Shown piece after piece: positions 16,922-26,775 of a stretch of 64,000 nt of DNA. Made by a program: the position numbers and the translations under genes. Within the stretch, counting starts at the first letter, position 1, and each line of letters begins with the position of its first letter. The notes beneath the pieces were generated by a model. That model was not told the DNA's origin. It saw only the letters and a program-made list of their open reading frames with translations, and did not search any database. The stretch spans positions 1,364,001-1,428,000 of the forward strand of contig NZ_JADDXR010000002.1 of assembly GCF_015330125.1 (NCBI RefSeq), given 5' to 3'. The stretch is from Zobellia nedashkovskayae (GTDB taxonomy: Bacteria > Bacteroidota > Bacteroidia > Flavobacteriales > Flavobacteriaceae).

Positions 16922-19576
16922 ATGAAAAAACTAATAACCGCTTTTATTTTTCTTCTATCCCTTGGTAGTTTCGCCCAGGATTTTGAAAATATGGATTCAG
17001 AAGAAATTGTAACTACTGCCGAGACGGAAACTGAAACGGTAAGCTTTACACCTGTAGCTACTGAAACCTTCTCAATTACCGAAACATTTGAAGAAGCTGC
17101 TAACAGGCATGAAATTCCACACAGGACTTTTAGTGGTATTTCTGGTACTGAGAATGGTTATTATATTATATCAGGAGTTTTTAGTAAAGAAAAAACACTG
17201 AACAAAACACTCAAGAAACTACGCAAGAAAGGTTTTGATTCAGCTGGCTATATTGTAAATCCAGAAAATGATCTTAACTATGTTTATTTAGCTTACTATC
17301 CTTTTGGCCTAGAAGCAGTAGATGCTTGGGCTTCTAATTTGGATGACACTTATACAGATGACAAATGGATATTAGAAATAGAAGATAGTGTTGCCATAGG
17401 AGGAGAGGAAGTTGATTTAAACGAAGAGGCTGAGTCTATTGAAAACGGAATTGCACCATTAGAAGCTGTTACTGAAACTTCTGATTTATCAGAACTAGAG
17501 AAAATCGGAGCAGTAGAGGAAGCAATGGAATTCGAAGAAATACAAACGGAAGTTACTACTGCTACTGTTACCAATGTTGTTCCTGAAACAGAAACAATTT
17601 TAGAAACAGAAATAGAAGAAGAAATAGAATTAGAGACAAAAGCACCTATAACTAACATTGCAGAAACAGCTGACAAGACCAAGCTTTTACAACGAGCAGA
17701 TCACTACTTTGATAAAATGTGGTACACTGAGGCTGCTGATCTTTATGAGCAGGCTTTAGAGAAAGGTGGAAAGAATCGTTCAAAAGACGTTATTCAAAAG
17801 ACGGCAGACTCGTATTACTTCAACACCAATATGGAGAAAGCGTACGAATGGTACAACGTGCTTTATGAAAACTATGGCAAGGAAATGTCATCTGAGAACA
17901 TATTTAAGTACGCACACTCTTTAAAAGGAACAGGAAAATATGCAAGATCAAAACGCCTTATGCGTCTTTACAACAAAAAAATGAAAGATGTGCCCGCTAT
18001 CGAATTGGCCAATAATGTCCAAGAGAATGAAACTGCCTTAGACAACATCTTGAATTCCAAAAAAGATTTTGAAATTAAAAACTTAGCGGTCAATACAGAA
18101 TATTCAGATTTCTCTCCAATGTTCTTAGATTCTAATCAAGTGGTATTTTCATCTGCTAAGGATTCATCATTTTTTAATACCAGACGGTATAAATGGAATG
18201 ATCAACCTTACTTAGATTTATATGTAGCAAAAGTAAACGAAGAATCTAACGATCTTAAAAACGCACTTAAATTTTCTAAAAAGATAAACACAAAATATCA
18301 TGAAGCTTCGGTAACTTTTTCTCCGGACAATAGCACCATGTATTTTACACGTAATAATTACGGTAAAAAATTAAAGAGAGATGATAAAGGTATAAACCAC
18401 CTTAAAATTTATAAATCTACCAAAGTAGATAACGAGTGGACCGAAGCTGTAGAAGTATCCTTTAATAGCGATGATTATTCTACCGGCCACCCAGCATTAA
18501 GTCCTGATGGAAAACAACTTTATTTTGTTTCTGATATGCCAGGTAGTTTAGGTAAGACAGATATTTTTGTTGTTGATGTTACAGAAGACGGTAGTTTTAC
18601 AGAACCTAGAAATTTAGGTCCAACAATAAATACGGAACAGCGAGAAATGTTCCCATTCTTTAACGGAACTAAAATGTATTTTTCTTCTGACGGATTTACC
18701 GGCTTAGGTGGTCTTGATGTTTATGAAAGCGCCTATGATGCAGAAGAAGGGTTTGCAGAGGTTAAGAATTTAGGTCAGCCTGTTAACAGTAATAAGGACG
18801 ATTTTTCATATATTATAAATGAAGAAAACCAACAAGGATATTTTGCTTCTAATAGAGAAGGTGGTAAGGGTGATGATGATATCTACTCTTTCAAACGATT
18901 GATGTTGGAAGAAGTTCCTGAAAACAACAATGCTATTGCTGGTGTAGTAACCGAAATGGTGACGGGCGATATAATGCCACAAGCACTAGTACAGCTTTTA
19001 GATGAAAACGGAATCAAGCTTAAAGAAATGACCACCGAAGATGACGGAAGCTTTATTTTTGAAGACTTAAACGATTCAACTCAATATACTTTAAAAACAG
19101 TTGAACCTAAATTTATAGATAATGAAAGGCTAGTAACAACCACGGTAAACGATACCGTAAAAGTTGATATAGCTATGAAGCGTCTTGAAGAGATGATTGC
19201 CATTGAAGATGGGATTAAGAAAATCAAGACTGAAATGATTTACTTCAACTTTGACAAATCATCCATTAGACCGGATGCGGCCAAAGAATTGGATAAGTTA
19301 GTTAGTGTGATGAAAGAATTCCCGACTATTGTTATTAAAGTAGAATCGCATACGGATTCGCGTGGAACCAAGTCCTATAACGAGTACTTGTCAGACAAGA
19401 GGGCTAAATCTACAAGAGACTATATTATATCTCAAGGAATTGATGCTAACCGTATAGAAAGTGCTACCGGTTACGGAGAAAATAGATTACTTAATGATTG
19501 TAATGGCTCATTACCTTGTTCAGAGGCAGATCACTTGCTAAACAGAAGGTCAGAATTTATTATACTAAACATGTAA
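16922..19576 (+). CDS. PorE-like OmpA-family protein with SPOR-like, TPR and PD40 domains
   Basis: 884 residues with a signal peptide (residues 1-19, ending FAQ). Order: SPOR-like module (~72-155, GYYIISGVFSKEK to DDKWILEIED); an acidic Glu/Thr-rich linker (~165-245); TPR helices (~250-355); PD40/WD40-like beta-propeller repeats (~390-660, e.g. ALSPDGKQLYFVSDMPG); a carboxypeptidase regulatory-like domain (~668-755); and OmpA C-terminal peptidoglycan-binding domain (~772-884, FNFDKSSIRPDA and ESHTDSRG). TPR, propeller, CRD and OmpA in this order match PorE of the T9SS, which links the secretion apparatus to peptidoglycan. The N-terminal SPOR-like module is an addition and resembles the two in SprD. 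It stands alone with a strong terminator. Confidence 0.85.
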   Translation: MKKLITAFIFLLSLGSFAQDFENMDSEEIVTTAETETETVSFTPVATETFSITETFEEAANRHEIPHRTFSGISGTENGYYIISGVFSKEKTLNKTLKKLRKKGFDSAGYIVNPENDLNYVYLAYYPFGLEAVDAWASNLDDTYTDDKWILEIEDSVAIGGEEVDLNEEAESIENGIAPLEAVTETSDLSELEKIGAVEEAMEFEEIQTEVTTATVTNVVPETETILETEIEEEIELETKAPITNIAETADKTKLLQRADHYFDKMWYTEAADLYEQALEKGGKNRSKDVIQKTADSYYFNTNMEKAYEWYNVLYENYGKEMSSENIFKYAHSLKGTGKYARSKRLMRLYNKKMKDVPAIELANNVQENETALDNILNSKKDFEIKNLAVNTEYSDFSPMFLDSNQVVFSSAKDSSFFNTRRYKWNDQPYLDLYVAKVNEESNDLKNALKFSKKINTKYHEASVTFSPDNSTMYFTRNNYGKKLKRDDKGINHLKIYKSTKVDNEWTEAVEVSFNSDDYSTGHPALSPDGKQLYFVSDMPGSLGKTDIFVVDVTEDGSFTEPRNLGPTINTEQREMFPFFNGTKMYFSSDGFTGLGGLDVYESAYDAEEGFAEVKNLGQPVNSNKDDFSYIINEENQQGYFASNREGGKGDDDIYSFKRLMLEEVPENNNAIAGVVTEMVTGDIMPQALVQLLDENGIKLKEMTTEDDGSFIFEDLNDSTQYTLKTVEPKFIDNERLVTTTVNDTVKVDIAMKRLEEMIAIEDGIKKIKTEMIYFNFDKSSIRPDAAKELDKLVSVMKEFPTIVIKVESHTDSRGTKSYNEYLSDKRAKSTRDYIISQGIDANRIESATGYGENRLLNDCNGSLPCSEADHLLNRRSEFIILNM

Positions 19577-19597
19577 AATATATAAACCCCATATCTA

Positions 19598-19629
19598 AAA
19601 ACCGCTGCCTTAATCGCAGCGGTTTTTTT
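19598..19629 (+). terminator. terminator after OmpA-family gene
   Basis: An 8-bp GC-rich stem (ACCGCTGC with GCAGCGGT), extended by A-T pairs and ending in seven T residues, 22 bp after the stop codon. Confidence 0.9.
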
Positions 19630-20034
19630 GTGTCTAAACTATAGGCAAGTACCTCGCCATTCGATTCTTATTAATATGCTCAGGTTTAATAACCAGGGTA
19701 GTGATGAATTACCAGAAACAGCCTAGAGTACTATTGCCCAAATTCATTTCTAACCTAGGGAAGAGAATATTACAGTTGGTATAAAATGGTTATTGAACAG
19801 TCTATTAGCCTAAAGTCGTATCGCAAGTTCTAAAATAATTATACAAGAGAATTCCTATATCCTCAGTGATTTCATTTAATTGCTTCTAGATATAGACCAT
19901 TTTACCCAGTGTAAGGAGTATTTTAAACGCTTCTCTTGAACTCGTCCTACTTTGTAGGGCTATTTTAGCAGTAATAACTTAAAGAACTGTTACATGTCTC
20001 ACATTCGCATAACTTATGAGAAGTAGTTAAAACT
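19630..20034. other. 405-bp stretch without a recognisable gene
   Basis: It lies between two terminators that face each other. No open frame of useful length, tRNA or known RNA motif was found. Base composition is ordinary. It could hold a small RNA or be plain spacer. Confidence 0.5.
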
Positions 20035-20068
20035 AAAGACGCCCATCTCTATGAGATGGGCGTCTTTA
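20035..20068 (-). terminator. terminator after DUF4837 gene
   Basis: A perfect 15-bp stem with a 3-base loop, 19 bp beyond the stop of the minus-strand DUF4837 gene, followed on that strand by a T-rich tail. Confidence 0.88.
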
Positions 20069-20086
20069 TTATAGAATTAAGGTATT

Positions 20087-21088
20087 TTATTTCTTAGCTG
20101 CAGGTTCTTCGAATCGCAATGTCTTCATTATTGCCTCTAATTGAAACAAATCGTCTCTCTTTTGGGTTGCTGGTGCAAACACAAAGCCTTCCAGTACTAA
20201 CTTTCTATTATGTTCCTTATCATTCAATATGTAGGTAAGGAAAGGACCTGCCATTGGATAGTTCTTAATATCCCAAAGGCCTCTAACCTCAACTCCTTTT
20301 AAACCGGCAATTTCTACAGGATAAACATACGGCGCAAATGCAGGTTCTGTGTGCATATGGGTTATCTTTCCAGTAACATCCGGACCAGGAATGTATTTAG
20401 CACCTATAGAATCGCGCATAGCTACAATATCCTTTACCAAGGTAGAATCATTTTTAAAACTGTCCTCAGGCATCTGATAAACGATTATATTGGCGGTGCC
20501 TTTCTGAATTTCACGGTCAATCCAAACAAAATTGTCTTCTTGCTTACTTACATTGTATATAGAAGGCACTTTTAAAGAAATACCAAACTTCTCCTGTAAG
20601 ACAGTTTCTTTATTCAATGAACGATTAAAACGTATTTGGACCGCTTCAATTTCCATGTCTTTAAAAGAAGCTATGATCTCGTCTGCTTTTGCATCAATAT
20701 TTTCAATAAGTTCCTCTTTTGTAGTCCCTTTAATAACACCAACACGTTGCGGTGTAGCGTACATATCGCTCTTAATGTGTGCTAGATTTAAAGAATCTTG
20801 CTCAACATAGAGAATAGACCTCGTATTTCTGATGGTACCCGTAAAAAACTTAGGTGCTAATTGTTCCATGGTGAACAAAGGCTCATCCATAGGCATGCCT
20901 ACTACAGGGGCTGCAAAATGACTTCTGAGACTATCGCCCACACTACTGTTCCAAAGTTCGTTATCCATAATCACAACTACCGAATTAATAGCTCCAATAG
21001 AAGAGGGGAGGTAGTTAGTCTTCTTAGAGTCTTTACAGGATAAAAGTGCTAGGGAAAATAGTAAAATTAGTGTTCCAGCTTGTTTCAT
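20087..21088 (-). CDS. DUF4837 family lipoprotein
   Basis: 333 residues, ATG start. The lipoprotein signal ends LALLSCKDSK with the acylated Cys near residue 18, so the product should be attached to a membrane facing the periplasm. The body (SSIGAINSVVVIMDNELWNS, WIDREIQKGTANIIVYQMPED, GLKGVEVRGLWDIKNYPMAGPF) matches the DUF4837 family of Bacteroidota, whose function is unknown. It starts 12 bp after the LysM transglycosylase gene and shares its transcript, which suggests a cell-wall connection. Confidence 0.85.
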   Translation of the reverse strand: MKQAGTLILLFSLALLSCKDSKKTNYLPSSIGAINSVVVIMDNELWNSSVGDSLRSHFAAPVVGMPMDEPLFTMEQLAPKFFTGTIRNTRSILYVEQDSLNLAHIKSDMYATPQRVGVIKGTTKEELIENIDAKADEIIASFKDMEIEAVQIRFNRSLNKETVLQEKFGISLKVPSIYNVSKQEDNFVWIDREIQKGTANIIVYQMPEDSFKNDSTLVKDIVAMRDSIGAKYIPGPDVTGKITHMHTEPAFAPYVYPVEIAGLKGVEVRGLWDIKNYPMAGPFLTYILNDKEHNRKLVLEGFVFAPATQKRDDLFQLEAIMKTLRFEEPAAKK

Positions 21089-21100
21089 TTTGGTTTTGAT

Positions 21101-22744
21101 TTACGATGAGCATTCGCACAATTTCAATTTTGTGCCCGGTTTCAGATTCTTACCGCTAATACCGTTCCATTTTCGTAAATTATCTACAGAAATTCCAGGA
21201 TATTTTCTTGAAATCGTCCAAAGAGAGTCTCCACTGCGTACTGTATGGGTCTTCGTACCCGGCGCAAAATTTTTGGAAGAAGTTGATGAACTTGATGAAG
21301 CAACTGCCGCTCCAGAAGTTTTTCTAGGAAAAATAGTAAGACGCTGTCCAATTCTTAAATTGTTACTACGCAAACCGTTCCATTGTTTTATTTGACTTAC
21401 CCTAACTCCATAACGTTCGGCAATTTTACCAAGAAAATCCCCATTGCGTACTTTGTACCTAATTCTATTCTGCTCAGATTGTTTTACCAATTGCGGTAAA
21501 GGACCTTCCTTACTTTCTATTTCTTTCTTAACATGGTCATAGATTGCCCCTTCATTATGAACAAAGCTTCCAACGGCGTGTTTTGGTAAACGTAAGGCAT
21601 TGTTCTTTCCGTCTATATAAGGAATCACATAAAGCTTGTATGACGGGTTTAGAACTTTTAATTCCTCTTTACCAACACCTGTAAGCTCAGAAACCTGGTC
21701 AAAGGTAATAAGACCTTTAACGTGCACGGTATCTGTTTCAAAATAAGGTCTTTCTATTTTTTTTCCTCTTAAGCCATGCTCCTCGGCATATTCAAAAAGA
21801 TACATTGTAGCCAAAAATGCGGGAACATAACCTGCAGTTTCTCTAGGTAAATAGCGGCGAATATTCCAATAGTTTTTATAACCCCCTGATCTTCTAATAG
21901 CCTTGTTTACATTACCTGGGCCAGAATTATAGGCAGCAAGTGCCAAATCCCAATCGCCATAAATATCATAAAGCTTAGCCAAGAACTGACAAGCGGCAAC
22001 AGTCGATTTTAAAGGGTCACTACGTTCATCTACATAACTGCTTACATCTAGCTTGTATTGCTTACCCGTAGGATACATGAACTGCCAAAGACCGGTAGCT
22101 CCCACTTGAGATCGGGCGCGAGGGTTCAATGCCGATTCTACAATAGAAAGATATTTCATTTCTAAAGGAATATCATAGTTGTCCAATTCTTGCTCAAACA
22201 TTGGAAAATAGAATTGGCTCGTTGTCAACATACGCTCCATAAGATCTCTCTTTCTAAAAAGGAACGACTTAATAACGTTCTCCAAAGAAGGGTTGTAAGC
22301 TATGTTGAAAGGTGTTTTTTGATTCAACCTCTCCAAACGGGCCTTAAGGGTGTCCGTAGGGAGGGAAGTAGGGTAGGTCTTATCGTAATCTAATTTCTCA
22401 ATCTCACGAAACATTTCATCAGATAGCGATGCATTCGCGTAAAGCTCCTTCATCCAAAGACTATCATATTTGGCAGCTTCAGGTAAATCTTTAAGCCGGA
22501 CTGTTAAGTCCAGGCTATCTTTTTTAAGGGCAATGGGGCTGTCATTAATATGCGTACTGTCCAGAGCCATTTTCTCCATCTGATCAATACCCTTTAAATC
22601 CATTGCCAAGGTATCCGCGACAATTTCATCTGTTGGGTTCTGAGAAATTACAACAGAATCTTTTTCTTGTTCTTGGGCCACCAAAGGCAGGGACAAAACA
22701 AGACTTGAAAATACCGTAAGGAAACGTTTTCTATTTTTTATCAT
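21101..22744 (-). CDS. MltD-like lytic transglycosylase with LysM domains
   Basis: 547 residues with a signal peptide. The SLT domain spans roughly residues 195-320, with catalytic Glu in SIVESALNPRARS, then GATGLWQFMYPTGKQY and LAAYNSGPGNVNKAI. Two LysM domains follow (~425-470, RYKVRNGDFLGKIAERYG; ~498-543, THTVRSGDSLWTISRKYP), and a weaker LysM-like stretch lies near 345-395. It cleaves peptidoglycan glycan strands with formation of 1,6-anhydro ends. It is the first gene of a two-gene unit with the DUF4837 lipoprotein. Confidence 0.93.
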   Translation of the reverse strand: MIKNRKRFLTVFSSLVLSLPLVAQEQEKDSVVISQNPTDEIVADTLAMDLKGIDQMEKMALDSTHINDSPIALKKDSLDLTVRLKDLPEAAKYDSLWMKELYANASLSDEMFREIEKLDYDKTYPTSLPTDTLKARLERLNQKTPFNIAYNPSLENVIKSFLFRKRDLMERMLTTSQFYFPMFEQELDNYDIPLEMKYLSIVESALNPRARSQVGATGLWQFMYPTGKQYKLDVSSYVDERSDPLKSTVAACQFLAKLYDIYGDWDLALAAYNSGPGNVNKAIRRSGGYKNYWNIRRYLPRETAGYVPAFLATMYLFEYAEEHGLRGKKIERPYFETDTVHVKGLITFDQVSELTGVGKEELKVLNPSYKLYVIPYIDGKNNALRLPKHAVGSFVHNEGAIYDHVKKEIESKEGPLPQLVKQSEQNRIRYKVRNGDFLGKIAERYGVRVSQIKQWNGLRSNNLRIGQRLTIFPRKTSGAAVASSSSSTSSKNFAPGTKTHTVRSGDSLWTISRKYPGISVDNLRKWNGISGKNLKPGTKLKLCECSS

Positions 22745-22890
22745 CTAAAGTGCTTATGTAGCGATGCGGGTAGTTCTTATAAATATAGGGTTACAGCGAA
22801 CTGTAACCCTACTAAAATCGTACTTTTTTTCTGAAAAATAAAATTTTTATTCAATTAAACGTTACGCGCCGTTTATCGATAACGCCTTTG

Positions 22891-24081
22891 TTAGCCGATT
22901 ATTGCAGCGATACCCGGTAAGGTTTTACCCTCTAAACTTTCTAACATAGCACCTCCGCCTGTAGAAACATAACTTACCTTGTCTGCAAAACCGAATTGTT
23001 TAACAGCTGCAACCGAATCACCACCACCAACAAGCGAAAATGCTCCACCTTGCGTAGCTTCATCAATATAATTACCCAAAGCAATAGTTCCTTTTGCAAA
23101 ACTTTCCATTTCAAAAACACCAATAGGACCGTTCCATAGGATAGTTTTTGATTTTAAGATAACCTCTTTAAAAATTGCCAACGTTTTTGGACCTGCATCC
23201 AAACCTTGCCATCCGTCAGGAATTTTATCTACATCTACAATTTGTGTATTGGCGTCATTAGAAAAATCATTTGCCGCTAAAACATCCACGGGAATATGTA
23301 CTTGAACATTCTTCTCTTTGGCTTTTTTCAAAATATCCATAGCCAAATCCATCTTGTCATCCTCACAGATAGAGTCACCTACTTTACCTCCTTGTGCTTT
23401 AATAAAGGTATAGGTCATACCACCACCAATAATTAAGTGATCTACCTTATCTAGTATATTTTCTATAATGGTGATTTTTGAAGAAACTTTAGCTCCTCCT
23501 AAAATTGCCAAAACTGGTTTCTCTCCCGTTTGCATCACCTTATCTATAGCTTCAATTTCTTTAGCCATAAGCAGACCAAAACATCTTGCTTCTGGAAAGA
23601 ACTTGGCTATAATAGTTGTTGAAGCATGAGCTCTATGTGCTGTACCAAAAGCATCATTAACATAAATATCACCTAGTTTTGAAAGTTGTTCCGCAAAGGC
23701 TTCATCACCCTTTTCTTCTTCAGCGTGGAACCTAAGGTTTTCTAATAAAAGTATTTCACCTGGCTGAAGTTCAGCAACCGCTTTTTCAGCAGCCTCACCA
23801 ACACAATTAGAAACAAATTTTACGGTAACACCAATAACATCTGAAACTTTGCTGCAAATATGTTGCAAAGATAAATCTGGATTTACCTGTCCTTTTGGTC
23901 TTCCCAAGTGGCTCATCAAAACAGCACTGCCGCCATCTTCAAGTACTTTTATAATTGTTGGCTTGGCCGCTTCTATACGGTTAGCATCAACTACTTTGAA
24001 ATTCTCATCTAACGGAACGTTGAAATCAACGCGAATGAGAGCTTTCTTATTTTCAAAATTAAAGTCGTTTACAGTTTTCAT
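22891..24081 (-). CDS. pgk: phosphoglycerate kinase
   Basis: 396 residues, ATG start. A glycolytic enzyme that makes ATP from 1,3-bisphosphoglycerate. The N-terminal [13 protein letters not shown] is the PGK signature. SHLGRPKGQ and [13 protein letters not shown] bind substrate, [13 protein letters not shown] marks the hinge region, and [16 protein letters not shown] is the nucleotide loop. The length is normal. It is divergent from holB across 141 bp and is monocistronic. Confidence 0.98.
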   Translation of the reverse strand: MKTVNDFNFENKKALIRVDFNVPLDENFKVVDANRIEAAKPTIIKVLEDGGSAVLMSHLGRPKGQVNPDLSLQHICSKVSDVIGVTVKFVSNCVGEAAEKAVAELQPGEILLLENLRFHAEEEKGDEAFAEQLSKLGDIYVNDAFGTAHRAHASTTIIAKFFPEARCFGLLMAKEIEAIDKVMQTGEKPVLAILGGAKVSSKITIIENILDKVDHLIIGGGMTYTFIKAQGGKVGDSICEDDKMDLAMDILKKAKEKNVQVHIPVDVLAANDFSNDANTQIVDVDKIPDGWQGLDAGPKTLAIFKEVILKSKTILWNGPIGVFEMESFAKGTIALGNYIDEATQGGAFSLVGGGDSVAAVKQFGFADKVSYVSTGGGAMLESLEGKTLPGIAAIIG

Positions 24082-24103
24082 GTTATGCGGTTTTAGCGAG
24101 TGG

Positions 24104-24111
24104 CAAATGTA
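24104..24111 (-). promoter_or_regulatory. candidate -7 box for pgk
   Basis: Minus-strand TACATTTG matches TAnnTTTG, 22 bp before the pgk ATG. A TTTG at 24138-24141 lies upstream at a somewhat long spacing (26 bp). Confidence 0.45.
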
Positions 24112-24210
24112 ATAAAAAGGATGTTAGACTGGAAGTCCAAAATCATTAGACTATAGATATTAACCATATTTAAGAAGTTGCCCCCAGAAGATCTTATATA
24201 TTAAAAAAGT

Positions 24211-24218
24211 TATCTTTG
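24211..24218 (+). promoter_or_regulatory. candidate -7 box for holB
   Basis: TATCTTTG ends 4 bp before the ATG at 24223, so the transcript would begin at about the start codon (leaderless). Confidence 0.45.
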
Positions 24219-24222
24219 GACC

Positions 24223-25374
24223 ATGCTGTTCAATGACATTTTAGGGCTATCCCATATCAAGAACCATTTGGCCACCAGTGCTAATGCTGGCAGAGTTCCT
24301 CATGCCCAATTATTTGTAGGGCCTGAAGGTTCAGGCACCCTTCCTATGGCAATTGCTTACGCCCAATATCTTATTTGCCAAAATAATAATGGGGAAAACA
24401 ATGGAGAGAACCAAAGCTGTAATTTAAAGTTCGATTCTCTTTCACATCCTGATATGCATTTTGCTTTTCCTGTTGCCAATTCCGACAAGATAAAAAGCCA
24501 CGCTGTTAGCAACCATTATATGGAAGAATGGCGACAATTTGTAAAAGAGCAACCATACGGCAACCTTTTTGATTGGTACCGTTTAATTGGTATTGAAAAG
24601 AAACAGGGCCAAATAGGTGTTGATGAAGCCCAGGACGTAGTTAGAAAACTAGTCTTAAAATCATACGAAGGTGGTTACAAGGTGATGCTGATTTGGATGG
24701 CGGAAAAAATGAATACCGCTGCCGCCAATAAACTTTTAAAACTCATAGAGGAGCCACCTAACAAAACAGTCTTTATTCTCATAACAGAAGACGAGGAACA
24801 AATTATTCAGACCATTCGTTCTCGTTGTCAAGTTTTACACTTCCCGCCTCTTGCGGAAGAAGCCATGGCCAATGCCCTTGTAGAAAAAGGTGCTTTAAGG
24901 GAAGAAGCGCTGCGAATTGCTCACGAAGCAAACGGAAACTTTAACAAGGCGTTAGATTTAATGAACGAGGATTCTGAAGATCTGATCTTTGAAAAATGGT
25001 TCGTACAATGGGTCCGAAGTGCTTTTAAGGCAAAGGGCAACAAAAGTGCCATTCAAGATCTTATTATGTGGAGTGACGAAGTAGCAAAGACCGGTCGTGA
25101 AACACAAAAGAAATTTCTACATTATTGTATAGCAGTAATGCGCCAAGCAATGCTCATTAATTTTAATGCAAGAGAGCTTGCTTTTATGCGCATACATGCC
25201 GATGGTTTTAGCTTGGATAAATTTGCGCCTTTTGTTCATGAAAATAATATTGTGACTATTGTAAAGGAACTTGAGGATGCTATTTACCACGTGGAACGAA
25301 ATGGCAATTCTAAGATTATACTTACCGATTTATCTATAAAGTTAACACGTCTTTTGCACAGAAAATCTGCCTAG
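24223..25374 (+). CDS. holB: DNA polymerase III delta' subunit
   Basis: 383 residues, ATG start. An AAA+ clamp-loader subunit. HAQLFVGPEGSGTLPMA occupies the Walker A site but lacks the Lys-Thr needed for ATP binding, as expected for delta'. VDEAQDVVRKLVLKSYEGGYKVMLI, AANKLLKLIEEPPNKTVFILIT and IRSRCQVLHFPPL (the SRC motif) follow the family. The usual zinc-finger region is reduced to LICQNNNG...QSC. It is followed by a DoxX-type gene 64 bp away. A weak parS-like sequence lies within its 3' part. Confidence 0.93.
   Translation: MLFNDILGLSHIKNHLATSANAGRVPHAQLFVGPEGSGTLPMAIAYAQYLICQNNNGENNGENQSCNLKFDSLSHPDMHFAFPVANSDKIKSHAVSNHYMEEWRQFVKEQPYGNLFDWYRLIGIEKKQGQIGVDEAQDVVRKLVLKSYEGGYKVMLIWMAEKMNTAAANKLLKLIEEPPNKTVFILITEDEEQIIQTIRSRCQVLHFPPLAEEAMANALVEKGALREEALRIAHEANGNFNKALDLMNEDSEDLIFEKWFVQWVRSAFKAKGNKSAIQDLIMWSDEVAKTGRETQKKFLHYCIAVMRQAMLINFNARELAFMRIHADGFSLDKFAPFVHENNIVTIVKELEDAIYHVERNGNSKIILTDLSIKLTRLLHRKSA
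25284..25297. other. weak parS-like sequence inside holB
   Basis: TTACCACGTGGAAC matches 12 of 14 bases of the perfect palindrome found at 28408 and 30380; the right half is intact and the left half has two changes. It could be chance in a coding region. Confidence 0.25.
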
Positions 25375-25438
25375 TCTACACTATACTACCATTTTTTTTT
25401 GGTAACTTAATGGTGCCCAACCACTAAACCAAACGACT

Positions 25439-25837
25439 ATGGATGCTTTTCTCCACTCTGCTACCGAGCTATTGATCTTAATATTTTTGATTATTGTCTT
25501 TATGCAAAGTGGTATTGATAAAGTATTCAATTGGAAAGAAAACCTTTCCTGGCTCAAAGAACATTTTTCAGAAACTCCTTTAGAAAATTTAGTTCCGCTA
25601 CTATTGGCTACATTACTCCTAATTGAAACTGCATCTGGAATTTTATGCGCTATAGGACTATACCAAATAATAATCCTGGGAGAGAGTAGCATTGCGCTTT
25701 ATGGAAGTATACTATCTTGTATTTCTTTGTTAATGCTTATGTTTGGCCAACGTATGGCCAAAGACTATGAAGGAGCAAAAACCATTGCTGTCTATTTTAT
25801 TCCGGCTATACTTTTGGTCTATATTCTTCAGACATAA
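25439..25837 (+). CDS. DoxX-like small membrane protein
   Basis: 132 residues, ATG start, four predicted transmembrane helices. FLIIVFMQSGIDKVFNW near the N-terminus and LLIETASGILCAIGLY match the DoxX/MauE-type fold. Function is unknown; relatives are tied to redox or quinone chemistry. It lies 64 bp after holB on the same strand and ends at a strong bidirectional terminator. Confidence 0.75.
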   Translation: MDAFLHSATELLILIFLIIVFMQSGIDKVFNWKENLSWLKEHFSETPLENLVPLLLATLLLIETASGILCAIGLYQIIILGESSIALYGSILSCISLLMLMFGQRMAKDYEGAKTIAVYFIPAILLVYILQT

Positions 25838-25876
25838 AAAAAGCGTCTACAGATAAAATCTGTAGACGCTTTTTTA
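25836..25876. terminator. bidirectional terminator between DoxX-like gene and ompH
   Basis: A long, nearly perfect stem (AAAAAAGCGTCTACAGAT and its complement) with a 3-base loop has A and T runs on both sides. It serves the two convergent genes. Confidence 0.92.
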
Positions 25877-25893
25877 ATAAGTGTAATTGGTAA

Positions 25894-26400
25894 TTACTTC
25901 TTGTAACTATCGTTCAAAAGTTTTACGATTTCAGCAGTTAAGTCATTGGCTTCTGCACCATATAAGACACTACCGCCATCACCACCACCAAGGATATAAG
26001 AATAGCCTTTAGACTTACCGTATGCTTTTACTTCTTTTTTTACTTTACCGATAATGCTATCCATTTCTGTTTGGCCTATCAATTGAAGTTGTTGGTCTTC
26101 TTGTTGTAATTGCTGACCGATCATTTGACCTCTCTGTTGCATAGCTGCATATTGTTCCTGAGCTTTTTGCTGAGGCAACTTCTGAGCTTGCGCTTGAAAA
26201 GCTTGTGCTTCCATTTGAAAAGCTTGCGTAATACTGTCTCTCTTTTTTGTAAGAGCATCAGCCTTTACTTTAAAAGCAGCTTCAACATCAATCTTCTCTT
26301 GATATTCTTCCATCAACTTTACATTATCTACAAATCCAATTTTTTCTTGTTGACAAGAAACTGCTACCAACATTAAAAATACCACTACTACGTTTTTCAT
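25894..26400 (-). CDS. OmpH/Skp-like periplasmic protein, probable lipoprotein
   Basis: 168 residues, ATG start. The signal ends MLVAVSCQQEK, a lipobox with Cys near residue 16. IGFVDNVKLMEEYQEK opens the OmpH fold. Residues ~35-125 form a Gln/Ala-rich coiled coil (the Skp tentacle), and the C-terminal YSYILGGGDGGSVLYG strand is typical. It probably acts as a chaperone for outer-membrane proteins, held to a membrane by a lipid. It is monocistronic. Confidence 0.87.
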   Translation of the reverse strand: MKNVVVVFLMLVAVSCQQEKIGFVDNVKLMEEYQEKIDVEAAFKVKADALTKKRDSITQAFQMEAQAFQAQAQKLPQQKAQEQYAAMQQRGQMIGQQLQQEDQQLQLIGQTEMDSIIGKVKKEVKAYGKSKGYSYILGGGDGGSVLYGAEANDLTAEIVKLLNDSYKK

Positions 26401-26775
26401 AATTCAATTTATTTTAATCTTCTTTTTACTCTTCGCTAATTAATATTAAAATCTGTCCTACTTAAATTCAGAAGAATTTAATTTTCGAGTTGCGCAAAAA
26501 TAGAAAAGCTTTTCTAATTGTTGTCATCTTATTCATAAATGTGACTTAAGAAACAATTATTAAAAAAGTAATTTCTATTTCTCCCAAAAAGGTTAAAAAA
26601 CACCTCATAAGGATTACTTATAGCAAAAACACGTATCCATAAATGAAAATGATTAAAAACGGCATCATAAAAACGACGCTCATGAGAGATTTCAAACAAA
26701 TCACCCTGTTACAGGCTACATCCTCTCAACTAGCGTTAAAAACCCTTAAAATAAGTTTTAAGCCAAAATGAAAGC
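26401..26775. other. 375-bp intergenic stretch
   Basis: It holds a candidate -7 box for ompH (minus-strand TATTTTTG at 26495-26502). The rest is AT-rich. A 42-codon plus-strand frame at 26643-26771 is not convincing as a gene. No RNA or repeat was recognised. Confidence 0.5.

Noticed and set aside
26643..26771. 42-codon plus-strand frame MKMIKNGIIK... in the gap between ompH and the methyltransferase
   Set aside because: No domain, promoter or ribosome site is visible, and it is short enough to occur by chance.
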